Shown here: one piece after another, positions 12,751 through 27,767 of the stretch
How positions within the stretch are numbered: position 1 is the first letter of the stretch
Layout: each line of letters begins with the position of its first letter
Assembly (NCBI GenBank): GCA_015501595.1
Contig: JADNRX010000010.1
Location: 310,001-374,000, forward strand
DNA from: Hymenopellis radicata
Lineage: Eukaryota; Basidiomycota; Agaricomycetes; Agaricales; Physalacriaceae
Direction: 5' to 3'
Length of the DNA: 64,000 nucleotides
Notes under the pieces: model-generated
Told to the model about the DNA's origin: nothing
Databases searched by the model: none
Seen by the model: only the letters and a program-made list of their open reading frames with translations
Made by a program: the position numbers and the translations under genes

Positions 12751-14384
12751 GGCGCCCACGCACTACCACCCGCCGGATTTATATGATTCAAATTCGTCCG
12801 ATTCGGACAGCTCGTCAGATGAAGAGTCTGATGTAGATGACGAAGAGGCCGCTGGAGACGACGCAAAGTTTGTTGAGAATGATGAAGAGGTCGTTGGAGA
12901 AGACGCAGAGTCTATTGAAGGAGAAGAAGAATCTGAAGGAGGACGACGACGACGACGATTATGAAATGGTGCCGATTGAGGATCTCGAAGAGGATTCCCT
13001 TGCTCTCACCGGAGAAGGCCTCAACGCCGAAGATTCTGACGATACAGTCGAGGAAAACGAAGCCGAGATGGACGACTTCCTCTTCATGGCTCTCGACGAG
13101 GAGAATAAAAACGAGTGTCCCCTCGAAGAACGCGACTTCGAAGCGACTTTGCCGTCAAAGCCTGTCGCATTGAAAGATATCCCGCCCCTCCCGACCTTCG
13201 TCGAGGACCAAGTCATGCAGTGCGTCTCTCGATCCTCTCTGATGCCGGGGTTTAACCTTACAGATACAGACAACCATCGTTGCCAGCTCCGGACCCTCTC
13301 CCAATACCGAAACCCACAAACCGCTCACCACCGCGCAAGTCTAAAGGCAAGAAGAAGCTGGAGGCTTCTGAAAAACCGTATGCATCCAGTTAATTGATAA
13401 TATCGTATTTCCTCTGACACAGTGAACTCTAGCTCGGTTAACGAAACCCAAGACGCCGACTATCGCGAATGGTGAGTTCGTTTACCCTTCGTTCACACAG
13501 ATATTGAATCTGATTGCTTGACAGGGAGAAATCCCGCAGAGCCGTCAAAATGGGATACTACCTGTGAGTCTTCACCAATGTAGGCTTACTGGGTGTTCAC
13601 TCTGCGATAAAGGCCCTGCCTGGAAAAACCAAAGCCTCCCACCCCAGATGGGAAACCGCTTCCAAGCCGTAAGAAAAGGTGTGAAAGGCCCCAAAAACAC
13701 AAGGATTGACAATGTTAACACTCACATAGGGCGCGCGCGCTCTCCGAAACAAACCAGTCCCAACCTGCAGAACAGGATCAGGTCCGCACACCCAAGCGGG
13801 CTCGTCTAGACCAAGAGGGCAAGGCTTCGCCAGCGGCAAAAGCAGATTCGCCCAACCCTCCGGGTCTGGTCGGTGGGCCAGCACCGACCGGTCCATCGTT
13901 CCGTCAACTATGGGATGAAGCCGAGTACGTTTTTATAGGCTCTTCCATTCACGGATACTAACATCGCCACAGTAAATCCCGAGATTATAAACCATTCGCG
14001 GTGCCCAACACTACCAAAGCGGACTACTACACCAGGCTTCATGCCAAGTACCCGCACTTGAAAGGAGAGCGCTTCTTTGGAAAGGAACGACGCCTTCCTG
14101 ACGGAACAGTCATTGAATGCCCTGTTATAGGATGCGGGGCATCTTTGACTGTAGGAAAACTCATTGAACACGTCCGCTGCCATAAAGACAGCGAGGGCAA
14201 GTTGACGTGCATCAGCAAAAAGGTGCACACAGCCGCCAGGTCGTTTTCAACGGAGAAGGCGATGGCGAAACATATCGTCAAAGACCACGTCAACCATTAT
14301 CTTTGTCCCCATTGTGGCATAGAGATGAGGCCTGAGATGAACAAGTATGTTAAACATCTCCAGATATGTCCGGAGCTGTCATAA
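12751..14384 (+). CDS. acidic zinc-finger-like protein, function unknown; 5' end unresolved
   Basis: The first readable exon encodes a Ser/Asp/Glu-rich stretch (DLYDSNSSDSDSSSDEESD). A 49-nt intron (about 12889-12937) is needed to join it to the next acidic frame with YEMVPIEDLEED. Further short exons give YRQPSLPAPDPLPIPKP, MGYYLPCLEKPKPP and PKRARLDQEG. The last exon carries two Cys/His clusters: CPVIGCGASLTVGKLIEHVRCH, and YLCPHCGIEMRPEMNKYVKH ending in CP. They look like degenerate C2H2 fingers of the kind found in fungal DNA-binding or chromatin proteins. I know no named family. No in-frame ATG lies in the first exon, so an upstream exon is missing. The frame change in the acidic run could also be a frameshift in a repeat. 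Confidence 0.62.
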
Positions 14385-14862
14385 GTCCAAAAGTCGTTTA
14401 CATGCATGTACATATTCTCTGTATTCAAAGTTGTATTTCATATCTTTCAACAATCTCAATGTCACAGCCCAAGTAGCTCGACAGATTTCCGCACTTGAGG
14501 CCTTGAGGTCTCACTCTGTGAGTGAGCAATCGCCTTGGAGAGCCGACGACTCTCAATGACTTGGAACATTGTCATCTGGAACGTACGACGACATGTAGCA
14601 TTCGAAACTTGAAGCCGAAGATGATAGTAATTACTCGTGTTCAAATCGATGCGCAGAAACAGCACGACAGTCGTTAGCGTTCAAGTTCACATAATCCTTA
14701 CTTGATTCCGTTGCAAAATAGCTGGCCATTGAGAACGAATAGTACATGGGTAATCAATCAATCATCAAATTCATCACGCTTCGTGGGTAAGTCGTTCTAA
14801 TTAAGGAATCAAGTCAGTCAGAGTCGTCGCCAAGTCGAGCCAACTCACAGAGGCAGCCGCCC
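14385..14862. other. intergenic, convergent 3' ends
   Basis: Lies between the zinc-finger gene stop and the stop of the small secreted protein gene on the other strand. It is AT-rich and should hold both 3' UTRs. I see no gene, repeat or hairpin of note. Confidence 0.5.
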
Positions 14863-15165
14863 TTATGTGCAGTAAGCTCCCGACGTAGTGGCCACGCACG
14901 ACGTCTTTCCGCCGCAAAGCGCACTAAGCTGGAAGGTGCTCCCGTTGCACACGTAGATAAAGGCGTTCCCGCCGTTGATAGACGACACGTCGTTGGCGCA
15001 TCCGTAGGTACCTAGTAGGAATCTACATGAGCTCATCGGTTACTTGCATTCAGCGCGTCTTCACCCACCACCTGCAGAGCACGATTGGCCGATGGGGTTG
15101 TATTCAGCTTGAGCAGCGCCGACGAAGAGGGCGGCGGCAAGGGCGACGAGAGTGCGGAACTGCAT
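14863..15165 (-). CDS. small secreted cysteine-rich protein (effector-like)
   Basis: Two exons, 15165-15072 and 15011-14863, joined across a 60-nt GT-AG intron, give an 80-residue protein too short to show as a long open frame. It starts MQFRTLVALAAALFVGAAQA, a textbook signal peptide with an Ala-x-Ala cleavage site. The mature chain of about 60 residues has six cysteines in three likely pairs (SCSAGTYGCAND, YVCNGSTF, ALCGGKTSC, AYCT) and ends CT. The GTYGC and VCNGSTFQLSALC pattern recurs in small secreted proteins of agarics, whose function is mostly unknown. A TATA box lies about 95 bp upstream. Role (effector, wall binding or signalling) is not determinable from sequence. Confidence 0.8.
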
Positions 15166-15187
15166 ATTGTAGTAGTAAGTAGTAGTT

Positions 15188-15212
15188 GGGTGGATGGGTG
15201 GGTGGGTGGGTG
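15188..15212 (+). repeat. GGGT microsatellite in the 5' leader
   Basis: Imperfect GGGTG-GATGGGTG-GGTG-GGTG run immediately upstream of the small secreted protein ATG (about 23-47 nt away). On the coding strand it reads CACCC repeats in the presumed 5' UTR. Confidence 0.7.
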
Positions 15213-16108
15213 AAGCAGTGGGTGTTTGCTGGAGTCCAGAGAGCGTACCAGGAGCCTCTTTTATACGCCACTGTACGACGTCTCGGCCCGACGCATGGCC
15301 ATGGTGTTTGGAATTACGAAAAACCGCGCTTCACGGCGATGCAGACTGCAGTAAAGATTAGGAATTCGGTCACGGTCCAACACAAGGTGGACTCCAACGG
15401 AGGAATGATCCGACTGCGCGGTGGACGGCAAAAATTCTACGTACCTGTGCAAGTTCGAAACGTCAGGTGGCGGTTAGAGTACCGCGAGCCTCGAGGTGTA
15501 GCCTGGGTACCTGCTCTAGTATGAGGGAAGACAATCGAGGTGTAGAGTATGCCTAGGGAAGACTAGTAGTCGCGGTGCAACTTTGGCTACAGTTGGAGTA
15601 TCGCAAGAGTGGTATTCGCCTTCTACTCAGTACTGATCTTCGAGTCACAGTGAAGTGCACGCCGCCTCGTCCTCTGCCACAGCCAGATAGATATTTTAAG
15701 ATTATGATGATGCACGACCCGTGCGGCGTGCATGACCTCTATCCACTCAGGCTGGTCTTTCTGTGCCAATGAAGCAGACTATGAAACGCGGTGAGATACG
15801 TTACAGGTTAAAGTTTGGGAATCGGAAAGACTAACTGTCAGCGGCAGAAACTTTTAACCCGTCCTCGAGGCTTATGCTATGTCATTGTCAGCGATTCTGC
15901 GCAGTCGAAGAAACTCGTGGACTTCTAAGGATATCGATTCGCTGTCAAGTTAGCACGTCACTTGCGCATAATGGGGCATGAACGCTTTCATCAGCCGGAG
16001 AATCCAACATCGGGGTAGTCGCCCATAAGGGAATACGGAATAGACTGTATGATTAGCTCTAGATGTTCTATACCAAGGTCCTCCGAAACAGTTTGTCCCT
16101 GCACCGTT
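15213..16108. other. intergenic, no gene seen
   Basis: About 900 bp between the secreted-protein promoter and the stop of CCZ1. It contains an open plus-strand frame at 15186-15524, with no homology and a repeat-biased start. Short near-repeats such as GAGGTGTAG occur twice (about 15490-15550). Apart from the TATA box and the GGGT run listed separately, nothing here is supportable. Confidence 0.5.
15258..15265 (-). promoter_or_regulatory. TATA box of the small secreted protein gene
   Basis: On the minus strand the bases read TATAAAAG, 93 nt upstream of the ATG at 15165. Position and sequence fit a strong, regulated promoter, as is common for secreted-protein genes. Confidence 0.7.
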
Positions 16109-18244
16109 TCAACCTGTCTCCGTAACAGACGGCAGCACTTCCGCCTCCATGTTCGAAGCCGCAAGCTTTCTCAGCGCTCCAATCATCACATTATCCACGT
16201 CAGATAACGTCGTCTCTTTCCTAAGCACCTCCATGTATATCTGCCCATCGGCCTCTTCCGTCCAACCCCGTTTCGCAATGTGCCAGTATTGAGGGTTGAC
16301 GCCACGCGAAAAGACCTCTCGTATATCAGGGTCGCTGAGAAGAAATTGGGTACACTGTAGATTCGTCTGGTGATAGACAGATGCTGACCTTTCAAACAAC
16401 TTCTGCGCAACGTATAATTGTTCGCCTTTCGATTCAAAGACCTCGTTTGAGTGCGTGAAGCCTGTGCCTTTCGAGATAATGTGTCGATCTTTAGGTTGCA
16501 GTATCTTGGCCGCTGTGGGTAAAGTTTCGGAACTGCTGCTCCTCAGCGAATCTTCGTCTAGAATGTTTAGTGCATCAAGAGAAAGCACCTGAACTTCTGA
16601 AGGTGATGGCGGATCCGACCCAATGAAAGCAAGAAGAACGGGATATCTCTGATTTTACTTTTAAAATATTGAGGATCTCGATTTATGGGAATACGCACCG
16701 CCAGGAAGTGAATGGTCGTTCGTTGCGTCTGGAGAGGATTATCTAGCGGTGCCAGATGCACATACATTGAAGATAATTCTGGGGGTGGAAGGGGCGATGG
16801 CGGTGCCTTCAAGCTGGAAGTATCAGATGACGGTCGAGGGGATAACGGCGACGGTGGGTGGAGTTGATCTTCTCCTCCAGAGAGAAGAGTGTTCGTGGAC
16901 GCCTTATCACCCTCGACTGGAAGATCGGAAGGCGGTCCGCTATCTGAGTTGATAGCATCATCGAGTGCCTGCTTGTCCACGATAACATCCTCTGGTCGTC
17001 GCTCCTTACCTGCTTGTTCGATCGCAGGATCTGGAAGAGGTGTCTGGGATGGTGGAGTCTGTTCCGCACGTTTACCTTTAAATGTGAGGTATCCAGGCCA
17101 ATTAAGCTTGAGGCTCATATTCATGTTTAGATTCATGGAGGGCATGCCGAGGAAGGTGCTCGGAGTAGCGCGCCCCTCGTTCGCGTCGGAATCCGGAGGT
17201 TTATCTCCCAAAGGTTCTTCTGCTAGTATAGGCGACGAAGGCGGGAGTAAGAGGGTGGATATTAGTCGGGGAAGAGATGTCGGATAGTGGGTCTGTGTGA
17301 AGGAGGTAGAGGGTATCAGATATAAGGGAGTAATAATGATAGCAGGTATCTGTGGACATGTTGAGTCCAGTAGATGGGTTATGGGGCGATGCTTGGGGTG
17401 GATTGGGGCGCCTGTAGATGATGTATCAGAGCGGGAACGATTGTATGATGGCAGTTGAGGACTGACCAAGGTGGCGTCCAAAGATGTTTGCCTCTTCTAT
17501 TTCCCAAGACCATGCCCACGGCGTGAAGAAGCGCTCTAGTTGAAGCTCTAATGCTTGCTGCCCAAGAGAGGCTAATATATGGGTCATGGAGCCGTGTTTG
17601 AGCTGTCAAATCATTCAATAACAGTGGACAGCCAGTTGGACCGATGCTCGCCTTGAAATGCTCGTATCCGCGACAGATGTCCTCCCGTAGTGCGATATCG
17701 TCTACAGAGCTGTCTTCATACTCTGTGACGAGCGCAGTCTCTTTGCCTTTCGACCTTCCAATTGTGGCAGACTTGGCCTTCTCCTTGCCCTTGGACCGAC
17801 TGATGGTCGGCGGGCGTGTTCGCTTTGCCAGCTCAACGCACTAGATCCTACTTAATCAACGTGAAGGAAACAATGCGGTCTTGGCTGACATACTGCATGG
17901 ACCCAAAAGTCGGGCTCTGGGGACACCATTATCATACGCCTGCCTTGGGAATGAACATTATTACACTGGTCTTCTGTAGCGAATATCCTGGATATTATTT
18001 ACTCAGTAGATGAGAGCAATGTCCAGCGGTTCACGCACTCTGAGAAATTTATCAGCGCTTTAGCCAGGCCAATCTGCCTGAGCATTCTGTCTCGCGAGAC
18101 TGCCCGCTCCTTTGACGTGTAAAAGAGGATATGGGCCTGCTCCTCTGCGTCCTCATCGTCGTCAACGGCGGTGGGATCGCTGGGTGTCAAGGTTGGATTG
18201 TAGATGGTCAGGTAAAGGAGATTCGGCGGTATCCTGGTGGACAT
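16109..18244 (-). CDS. CCZ1: vacuolar fusion protein CCZ1
   Basis: CCZ1 forms the Mon1-Ccz1 GEF that loads Rab7/Ypt7 on late endosomes, autophagosomes and vacuoles. ATG at 18242-18244 opens MSTRIPPNLLYLTIYNPTLT, followed by the conserved DEDAEEQAHILFYTSKERAV and RDRMLRQIGLAKALINFSE. A short exon gives CNNVHSQGRRMIMVSPEPDF and WVHA. After a lysine-rich insert with an internal 11-residue repeat come GYEHFKASIG and ERFFTPWAWSWE. A long Pro/Ser-rich linker (about 17480-16680) follows. The C-terminal exon (16588-16109) contains VFESKGEQLYVAQKLFER and PQYWHIAKRGWTEEADGQIY. At roughly 650 residues it is near the family size. Confidence 0.88.
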
Positions 18245-18741
18245 GATGAGAGCGTCATTGATCGACGCACGCACTTGTCTTCCTTTCACACTATCTTTCG
18301 CGTTAAATCTGTTGCTAAGCCTTTAATTCTTTTCTCTACAAGAAACTCTACGCCGTCACTAGAATAACTCAAAGTCCTACTTGATTATATATGCTGTTTT
18401 GGACACGTCGGAAATGAGGCGAGGTCTATAGACATAAGCACGCGTCTTTATTGCCATAAAGATATGGTGCTTCTCTCAAGAGACTTTCTTTGCATACTTA
18501 CTCTGAGGAGCATGTCTGCGCTGGTGCATATATTGGACTTGCGCTCCAACTTGAAGATGGGGTTAGAATGAACTGTAATAGTACGTATGCAACGTCAAAG
18601 CGCCTTGCGTCGTTGTCTTTGTTCATGAAACAATAGACTTTGTTGAAAGACAAGGTGTACATAATTTGGTCGTGTTTGAACTAAAAGGGCTACGCGTCTG
18701 TTCCAAGCGGCGAAGCAGAAAAAGTAGTTAGAATTTCTCTT
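18245..18741. other. divergent promoter region of CCZ1 and UBP12
   Basis: Nearly 500 bp between two ATGs pointing away from each other. Short open frames are present but none is convincing. No TATA box or strong motif was noticed. Confidence 0.5.
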
Positions 18742-22746
<4,005 letters not shown>

Positions 22747-23327
22747 GGCTAGTACTACTTTTAGATGTTGTTCGACTCTCATAATTCGTTGACTTTGCTT
22801 TCCACCACCGCTTATACACCTGTTATCATCATCAGACATCGCATACTTTGCAATTCGCATGTACTCTACTATACCCATGCATAATCATACAGAAGATTAG
22901 GTACGCGTTAGTGGTACATAAATTTGACCGGAAGGTTAGGTGTGGCGTCGCGCTGAACACCCTGAAACACTGATGCATTCTCTATTCTTAAATGTGGTCA
23001 AGCGCACACACTCACGCGTACGTACTCATTCAAACGCAAATCCAATATGTACAAGAGTTTCAAATCAACTCTTCGAACTTGCTTCGCTCGCGAACCTGTC
23101 GATCATAGACGTCTAGACACGCAGCAGTGACTGAGCGCTGAGCAGTCACTGGACTGGTCGCCTGACGTGGAGCTTTAATTCTTCGCGTTCACTTTCAAGT
23201 TTCCAACGAAAGAGGTTGCAAAAAAAATTAGTCATTTTCCAGTGTATGCCCCCTCAGAATACATCTCAACCGTGAATTACAAGTAATCAGAATCATCAGA
23301 AAAAATCGTAGGTTATGTAGTTAGCCT
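22747..23327. other. intergenic between convergent genes
   Basis: Holds the 3' UTRs of UBP12 and the hexose transporter. The only structure noted is a perfect 9-bp inverted repeat at 23125-23151, listed separately. No coding potential was seen. Confidence 0.5.
23125..23151. other. 9-bp perfect inverted repeat (hairpin)
   Basis: CAGTGACTG, a 9-nt spacer AGCGCTGAG, then CAGTCACTG. The spacer itself contains the palindrome AGCGCT. It sits about 200 bp beyond the hexose transporter stop and 380 bp beyond the UBP12 stop. An RNA hairpin in a 3' UTR or a protein-binding palindrome are both possible. Confidence 0.6.
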
Positions 23328-25348
23328 TCAAGCCTTCTCATCGTTCGAAGCGACTTCGTGGTGATCAGCAACGTGCTTGCCCTCGTGCTGGGACTCCTCA
23401 AGCAGGCGGGCACGGTACTTGAGCGAGTTGATGGGGAGCGTGTTCTGGTACATCAGGTCAATCTGCTCGAGAGAAAGACCCTTGGTCTCGGGTACACAGA
23501 AATAGGTGAAGAGAATGCAGCAGAAGCAAGTACTTCCCCAGATAAAGAAGACCTTGACCTGGAGATTGGCGTTTCCGGCACCGCTATTGACAAGGTAGGG
23601 CGTGGCGTAGCCGATACCAAAGTTCCAGAGCCAGTTGCTGGCGACGGAGAGAGACATGGCCTTTGCACGGACTTGCAGAGGGAAGATTTCGCCAGTGATG
23701 ACCCAAGCAATGGGACCCCATGTGGCGGCGAAGAAGGCCTTGATGCAGAGGTTAAAAACAATGGAGATTGAGATGAGAGTATGTTGGACGTACGATGTAG
23801 ATGCAAACAAATGCGATCAAGACGCGCTGACCTGCCAAATTCTCGACGGAGATGGTGACACCAACAATGGCGACGATAAACTCGCAAACACACATGCCGG
23901 CAGCACCGACGAGCAGGAGACGACGACGACCGAAACGCTCAACACCCCAAATACCGGGGAGGGTCATGCTGAATACAGCGTTAGAAAGCACGAGCCGAAC
24001 GACGAGCTATGATCACGTACAAGACGTTGACAATGCCGGTGGCGATGGTGATCAAGAACGAGTTGGTGATACCCGATTGATTGAAGAATGTGGTACCGTA
24101 GTAGAAGATGAAGTTGACTGTGAAGACAGTAAGAAGCTGGAAATATGCTAAGACGATTCGTTACTTACTTCCAGTCAGTTGCTGCCATGCCTGGATCGCA
24201 ATACCGGTCCAGGTTCGGAGAGCAATCCTGTTCTTGGAAGACCTGAAGCAGTCGAGGTATGAGCTCTCGCCCAAGGCCTTCTCCTCCTCCAAGTTATCGC
24301 GAATTTCTTGCAAGTCAGCCTCGACGGTGGGGTCGTTGGCAGGATAACCCGTGAGATGACTGAGGGCTTTGGCAGCCGCATCGTCATTACCGCGCTTGAT
24401 GAGCCAACGGGGAGACTACGACGACACGTCAGTTGGAAGAATGAAGGAACCGTTGTTGATAGAACTAACCTCGGGGAGAAAGAGCATGCCACCAGCAAGG
24501 ACGAATGCCCACACAAACTGAATAGCTGTTGGGATCCGATAGCTTGAATGATCCGTATTTAAATGCGTGGCGTTGTTGATCACTGATGGAAGGCGGTTTG
24601 AATGAGTATATCGGTAGAGAAACATGCGAAGAGAACGTACCTGCAGCGAGGAGAATACCGATGGTTATAGCCCACTGATAGAGAGAAACGACAGCGCCGC
24701 GAATCCATTTGGGAGCGCACTCGGACTGGTACATTGGAGCTAAACAAGACACCAAACCAACGCCAAGGCCTGCGAATACACGTCCTACGACCTAACAGCG
24801 CGGGATCAGTCAGCTGTTGGGCGGAACTGTCAAGCATATATGCAACTTACGAAAAGCGGGATGGCCGTTGAAGCTGTTTGCATTGCGACACCGATGGAGA
24901 AGATGAGGGATGCGAAAACGATGCCGTACTTTCGTCCAATGAAGTCTTGATGGGAAGATGGATGAGCATGAAACGTGAGAGGATTAACGGGAGGAACATA
25001 CCGGCGACGGGAGCACCAAGCAATGCACCAAAGAAAGTACCAGCAGAGAGGATGGAGACGACGAGGGATTCGGTAGACGAGGAGATGGCGAAGGGCTTGG
25101 TCGGATCGCCCGTTGGGTGGCCAAAGGTCGCGAGCCAGTCTGGCATTTCCTTTACACCACTGATAACACCGGTGTCATAACCGAAGAGGATTCCACCAAA
25201 GGCTGAAAAGCAGACCATGATTAGGCCAGCGAACGTGTTCTGACGCGCGATGAGCAACGACGACTGGGAGAACGATGAGGAGGACAATAACTACCTTGCG
25301 CTCGCCCGAGCCAATGCCCGAGCCGGCTGCGACAGGACCTCCACCCAT
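23328..25348 (-). CDS. hexose transporter, MFS sugar porter family
   Basis: Proton-coupled or facilitative hexose uptake at the plasma membrane. ATG at 25346-25348 opens MGGGPVAAGSGIGSGERK. A 31-nt stretch with GT-AG ends then leads to QNTFAGLIMVCFSAFGGILF, GYDTGVISG (first transmembrane signature) and DFIGRKYG. Next are VGRVFAGLGVGLVSCLAPMY, QSECAPKWIRGAVVSLYQW, and the second half WGVERFGRRRLLLVGAAG. The stretch AATWGPIAWVITGEIFPLQV precedes the family end signature PETKGLSLEQIDLMY. The length of about 530 residues with 12 predicted membrane helices is standard. Many introns interrupt it. The promoter carries CreA/Mig1-type GC boxes, consistent with glucose control. Confidence 0.92.
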
Positions 25349-25511
25349 TGTAGTTTAGCTGTGAGACAGATGCGTATGAGGCGGGTTGTGGTTGGTAGTA
25401 AGACCGAAGGAAACGAGAGAGATGCACAAGTCTTTTTATAGCAAGCCAAGGTCAAGTGCAGGCCTAAATGGGGATACTGCACGGATTTAACCATTTGCAC
25501 ACGAGATCGTT

Positions 25512-25523
25512 CTGGGGCCCCAG
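25512..25523. promoter_or_regulatory. CTGGGGCCCCAG palindrome, two overlapping CreA/Mig1-type sites
   Basis: A perfect 12-bp palindrome about 165-175 bp upstream of the hexose transporter ATG. Each half matches the fungal carbon-catabolite repressor consensus SYGGRG. Binding is inferred, not shown. Confidence 0.5.
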
Positions 25524-25757
25524 GGGGTCGCAACCGAAGATTTGGAGCAAAAGCGTCGGGAAAACGCGTGTTGATGTCACAAGAACATGGTCCGACCATG
25601 TGCAGAGCATGATTTCCGAAACGCCACACCTGAAAGAAAGACAACTCAAACAAATGCACCCGGCCAGAACGGTTCAACGGGATCCGTATGGTTGTCAGCC
25701 CAGGCCGGGATATTGGTTTTTTCAATCATAGGCTCTTGATGGATCGGATCATAACAT

Positions 25758-25763
25758 GTGGGG
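25758..25763 (+). promoter_or_regulatory. possible CreA/Mig1 site GTGGGG
   Basis: GTGGGG matches SYGGRG, about 410 bp upstream of the hexose transporter ATG. A single hexamer is weak evidence alone; it gains some weight from the palindrome nearer the gene. Confidence 0.35.
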
Positions 25764-26673
25764 GATTCCAAGGGGAGACATGGGGCAAACTGGAGAGATT
25801 GCAATTAAGATGCTAATCGATATGTTAAACGGAAGCTGCGAAGAACAAGCTCGACGGAGAAGCATGTCACAAGTTGACTGATGCAAAAACCTCTTCGCAC
25901 GGAACACAGGCAGTCTCAGACTCGTTGTCTTTCCAGCCAGGAACGACAGCGTGCGAGACTGCGGGCGAGGTCACAGCGAGATCGCGTAGAATCGCCTTGT
26001 CCGTTAATGGCGCCACTAATATTATCCAGCGCACACATGGACACAGAAAACAGCTGTCATCCAGTCGTACAGATGAGATCTAGAGTCTCCATTCCGCGAC
26101 ATGGAATGGTGATGGCGGCCTCGCGCCTTGTAAGACCATGGGTTGAGCTGGGGAACCTGAGCCAATCAGAAGGCCTAGCCTGAGCTCCGTTCTTAGTGGT
26201 CAAAGTCAATAGCATCCAGTCCTTAGGCACAGTCCCTTGAAACCACAGCGGCACATCCTTGCATCGCCTGACGTCTGAATCGCGGACGGTATAGAGTGCC
26301 TTGCATACCGCCCGTAAACATCCTTGCAAGCAAATATACCGCCTGTACGTCTTGTCATTAAATGAGGGGCCCAACGAGGACAGCTGGTGTAAAATTTCAG
26401 AGATCGAAAAGATGGTACCTTACCCGAATCCTACGTTCCTGTAGAGTTCTTCATTTCATGTGCGCTCATGTGCATCAAAGAGTTGAAGATCAAGGAGATC
26501 AGTGTTGTGTGAGCAATTCAACAGCGCGCGTGATCCTTTTCATTGATGCGAGTTGATATGAATCATACAAGTCTATGCTACAGCCTACAGCACAAAACGA
26601 GTAAGAAAAATACAGCGCAGAGCGCACGTCCATCAGGTAGTTCGTCTTTTCGGCTTCGGCCCCGATTCTTCTT

Positions 26674-27339
26674 TTACCGAGTTGTCGGAGGTTTCGATTC
26701 TAGCGGCGGAATATACAATTTCTCCCGCACACGTCGTCGGAAGGGTATCCTCTTAAACAGCCACGTCTTGCCACCCATAAGGTAGTCCCACGTCCGCATC
26801 ACGTACCCGCCCCAAATCACGGGCAGTGATATGAGCACCCCGTCTACAACAGGGTTAGCTCGACTGAATGGGAACAACTCGAACGACCGTGTGCGCACAA
26901 TATAGATGATGGAACAGAGTTGCGTGGTGTCCTGACTGGTCATCAGCTGCCTATCGGAGCCCATCAAAACAGTTTACGCACTGTGGTATCTTTTATTAAG
27001 GAAGTAGTCCTGATTGCACGTCCAGAACAGACGCAAAGCATCCCCAGCTAGAAGGGTGGCGTTCACACCCAGCAAATCCCCCGCCACGCGCGCGATTGGA
27101 GTAGGTGCCAGCCGCTTGATTACTCTGGAGTATTGCAGGCCGTAATATGGTGCCAGCAGAAGAAAGGCCAACCGGCATAGTTGTGCTATGATGAATCCCT
27201 CTATTGAGGTCGTCACAGCTGGAGAAAGTCCGTCGCAAAAGACGTAGAACGCATGTAGAACGGTAAATAAAGCAAGAAGAATCGGCGGGATGTATGGGTG
27301 CCATCGTTCTGGTATTCTCACTAGCGCTCGTGTTGGCAT
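26674..27339 (-). CDS. multi-pass membrane protein, function unknown
   Basis: Two exons, 27339-27020 and 26950-26674, give 198 residues. The splice (donor GTGCAATC, acceptor GATAG) was chosen because it is the only one that keeps frame: FWT-QLMTSQ. Hydrophobic segments include PPILLALFTVLHAFYVF, GFIIAQLCRLAFLLLAPYYG and VVDGVLISLPVIWGGYVM, plus a weaker SIIYIV segment, so three or four membrane passes. The C-terminus is basic (FKRIPFRRRVREK), likely cytosolic. I do not recognise the family. It lies about 430 bp upstream of the end of the Rho GEF gene on the same strand. Confidence 0.62.
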
Positions 27340-27767
27340 AGGTGGTGGTGGAAAGGCAAGTTAGGGGGCTGAATCACGACGTGCTACTTCACTGTATCTA
27401 GTCAGAAATCTTGGGAATACCTCGACACAGACACAGCTCTGCACAGTTGATAACCTGAAAGTACCCACATATTCCAAAGCCTCGTTACCATCATGGACCT
27501 GAGTGAGCTCGGGCCTACCGGCTTGCTGGTTCCCACGGCTTGCTTGGTTCCACGCACTGGTACTCAACAAAAGAGTGACTTATATGAGCGCGTCCGCATA
27601 AAGTGAGTATGCCGCGATCCAAATAATTTTAGGATTGATGATACAGATACTAGAATATATCCTAAAACATGTGAGTGGGTCAAAATGCAGACAACAACAG
27701 CGGGTATGTGGTAATATAAAAACTATGAACTATCAACGGATGAGGACGTGAAAGTGTGAGCCGCAGG
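27340..27767. other. intergenic
   Basis: Between the ATG of the small membrane protein and the stop of the Rho GEF gene, both on the minus strand. Short frames only; no motif seen. Confidence 0.5.

Larger units (their letters stand above)
25349..26673. other. intergenic, hexose transporter promoter, otherwise empty
   Basis: About 1.3 kb between the transporter ATG and the stop of a minus-strand membrane-protein gene. GC boxes of CreA type are listed separately. Open frames at 25874-26183 and 26362-26785 lack any recognisable motif and look like chance. Confidence 0.5.

Noticed and set aside
15186..15524. 112-codon plus-strand frame after the GGGT repeat
   Set aside because: Begins in a microsatellite, has no recognisable motif and is antisense to the secreted-protein promoter.
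25874..26785. Plus-strand frames upstream of the hexose transporter
   Set aside because: No homology, no signal peptide, no intron pattern; composition matches intergenic DNA.
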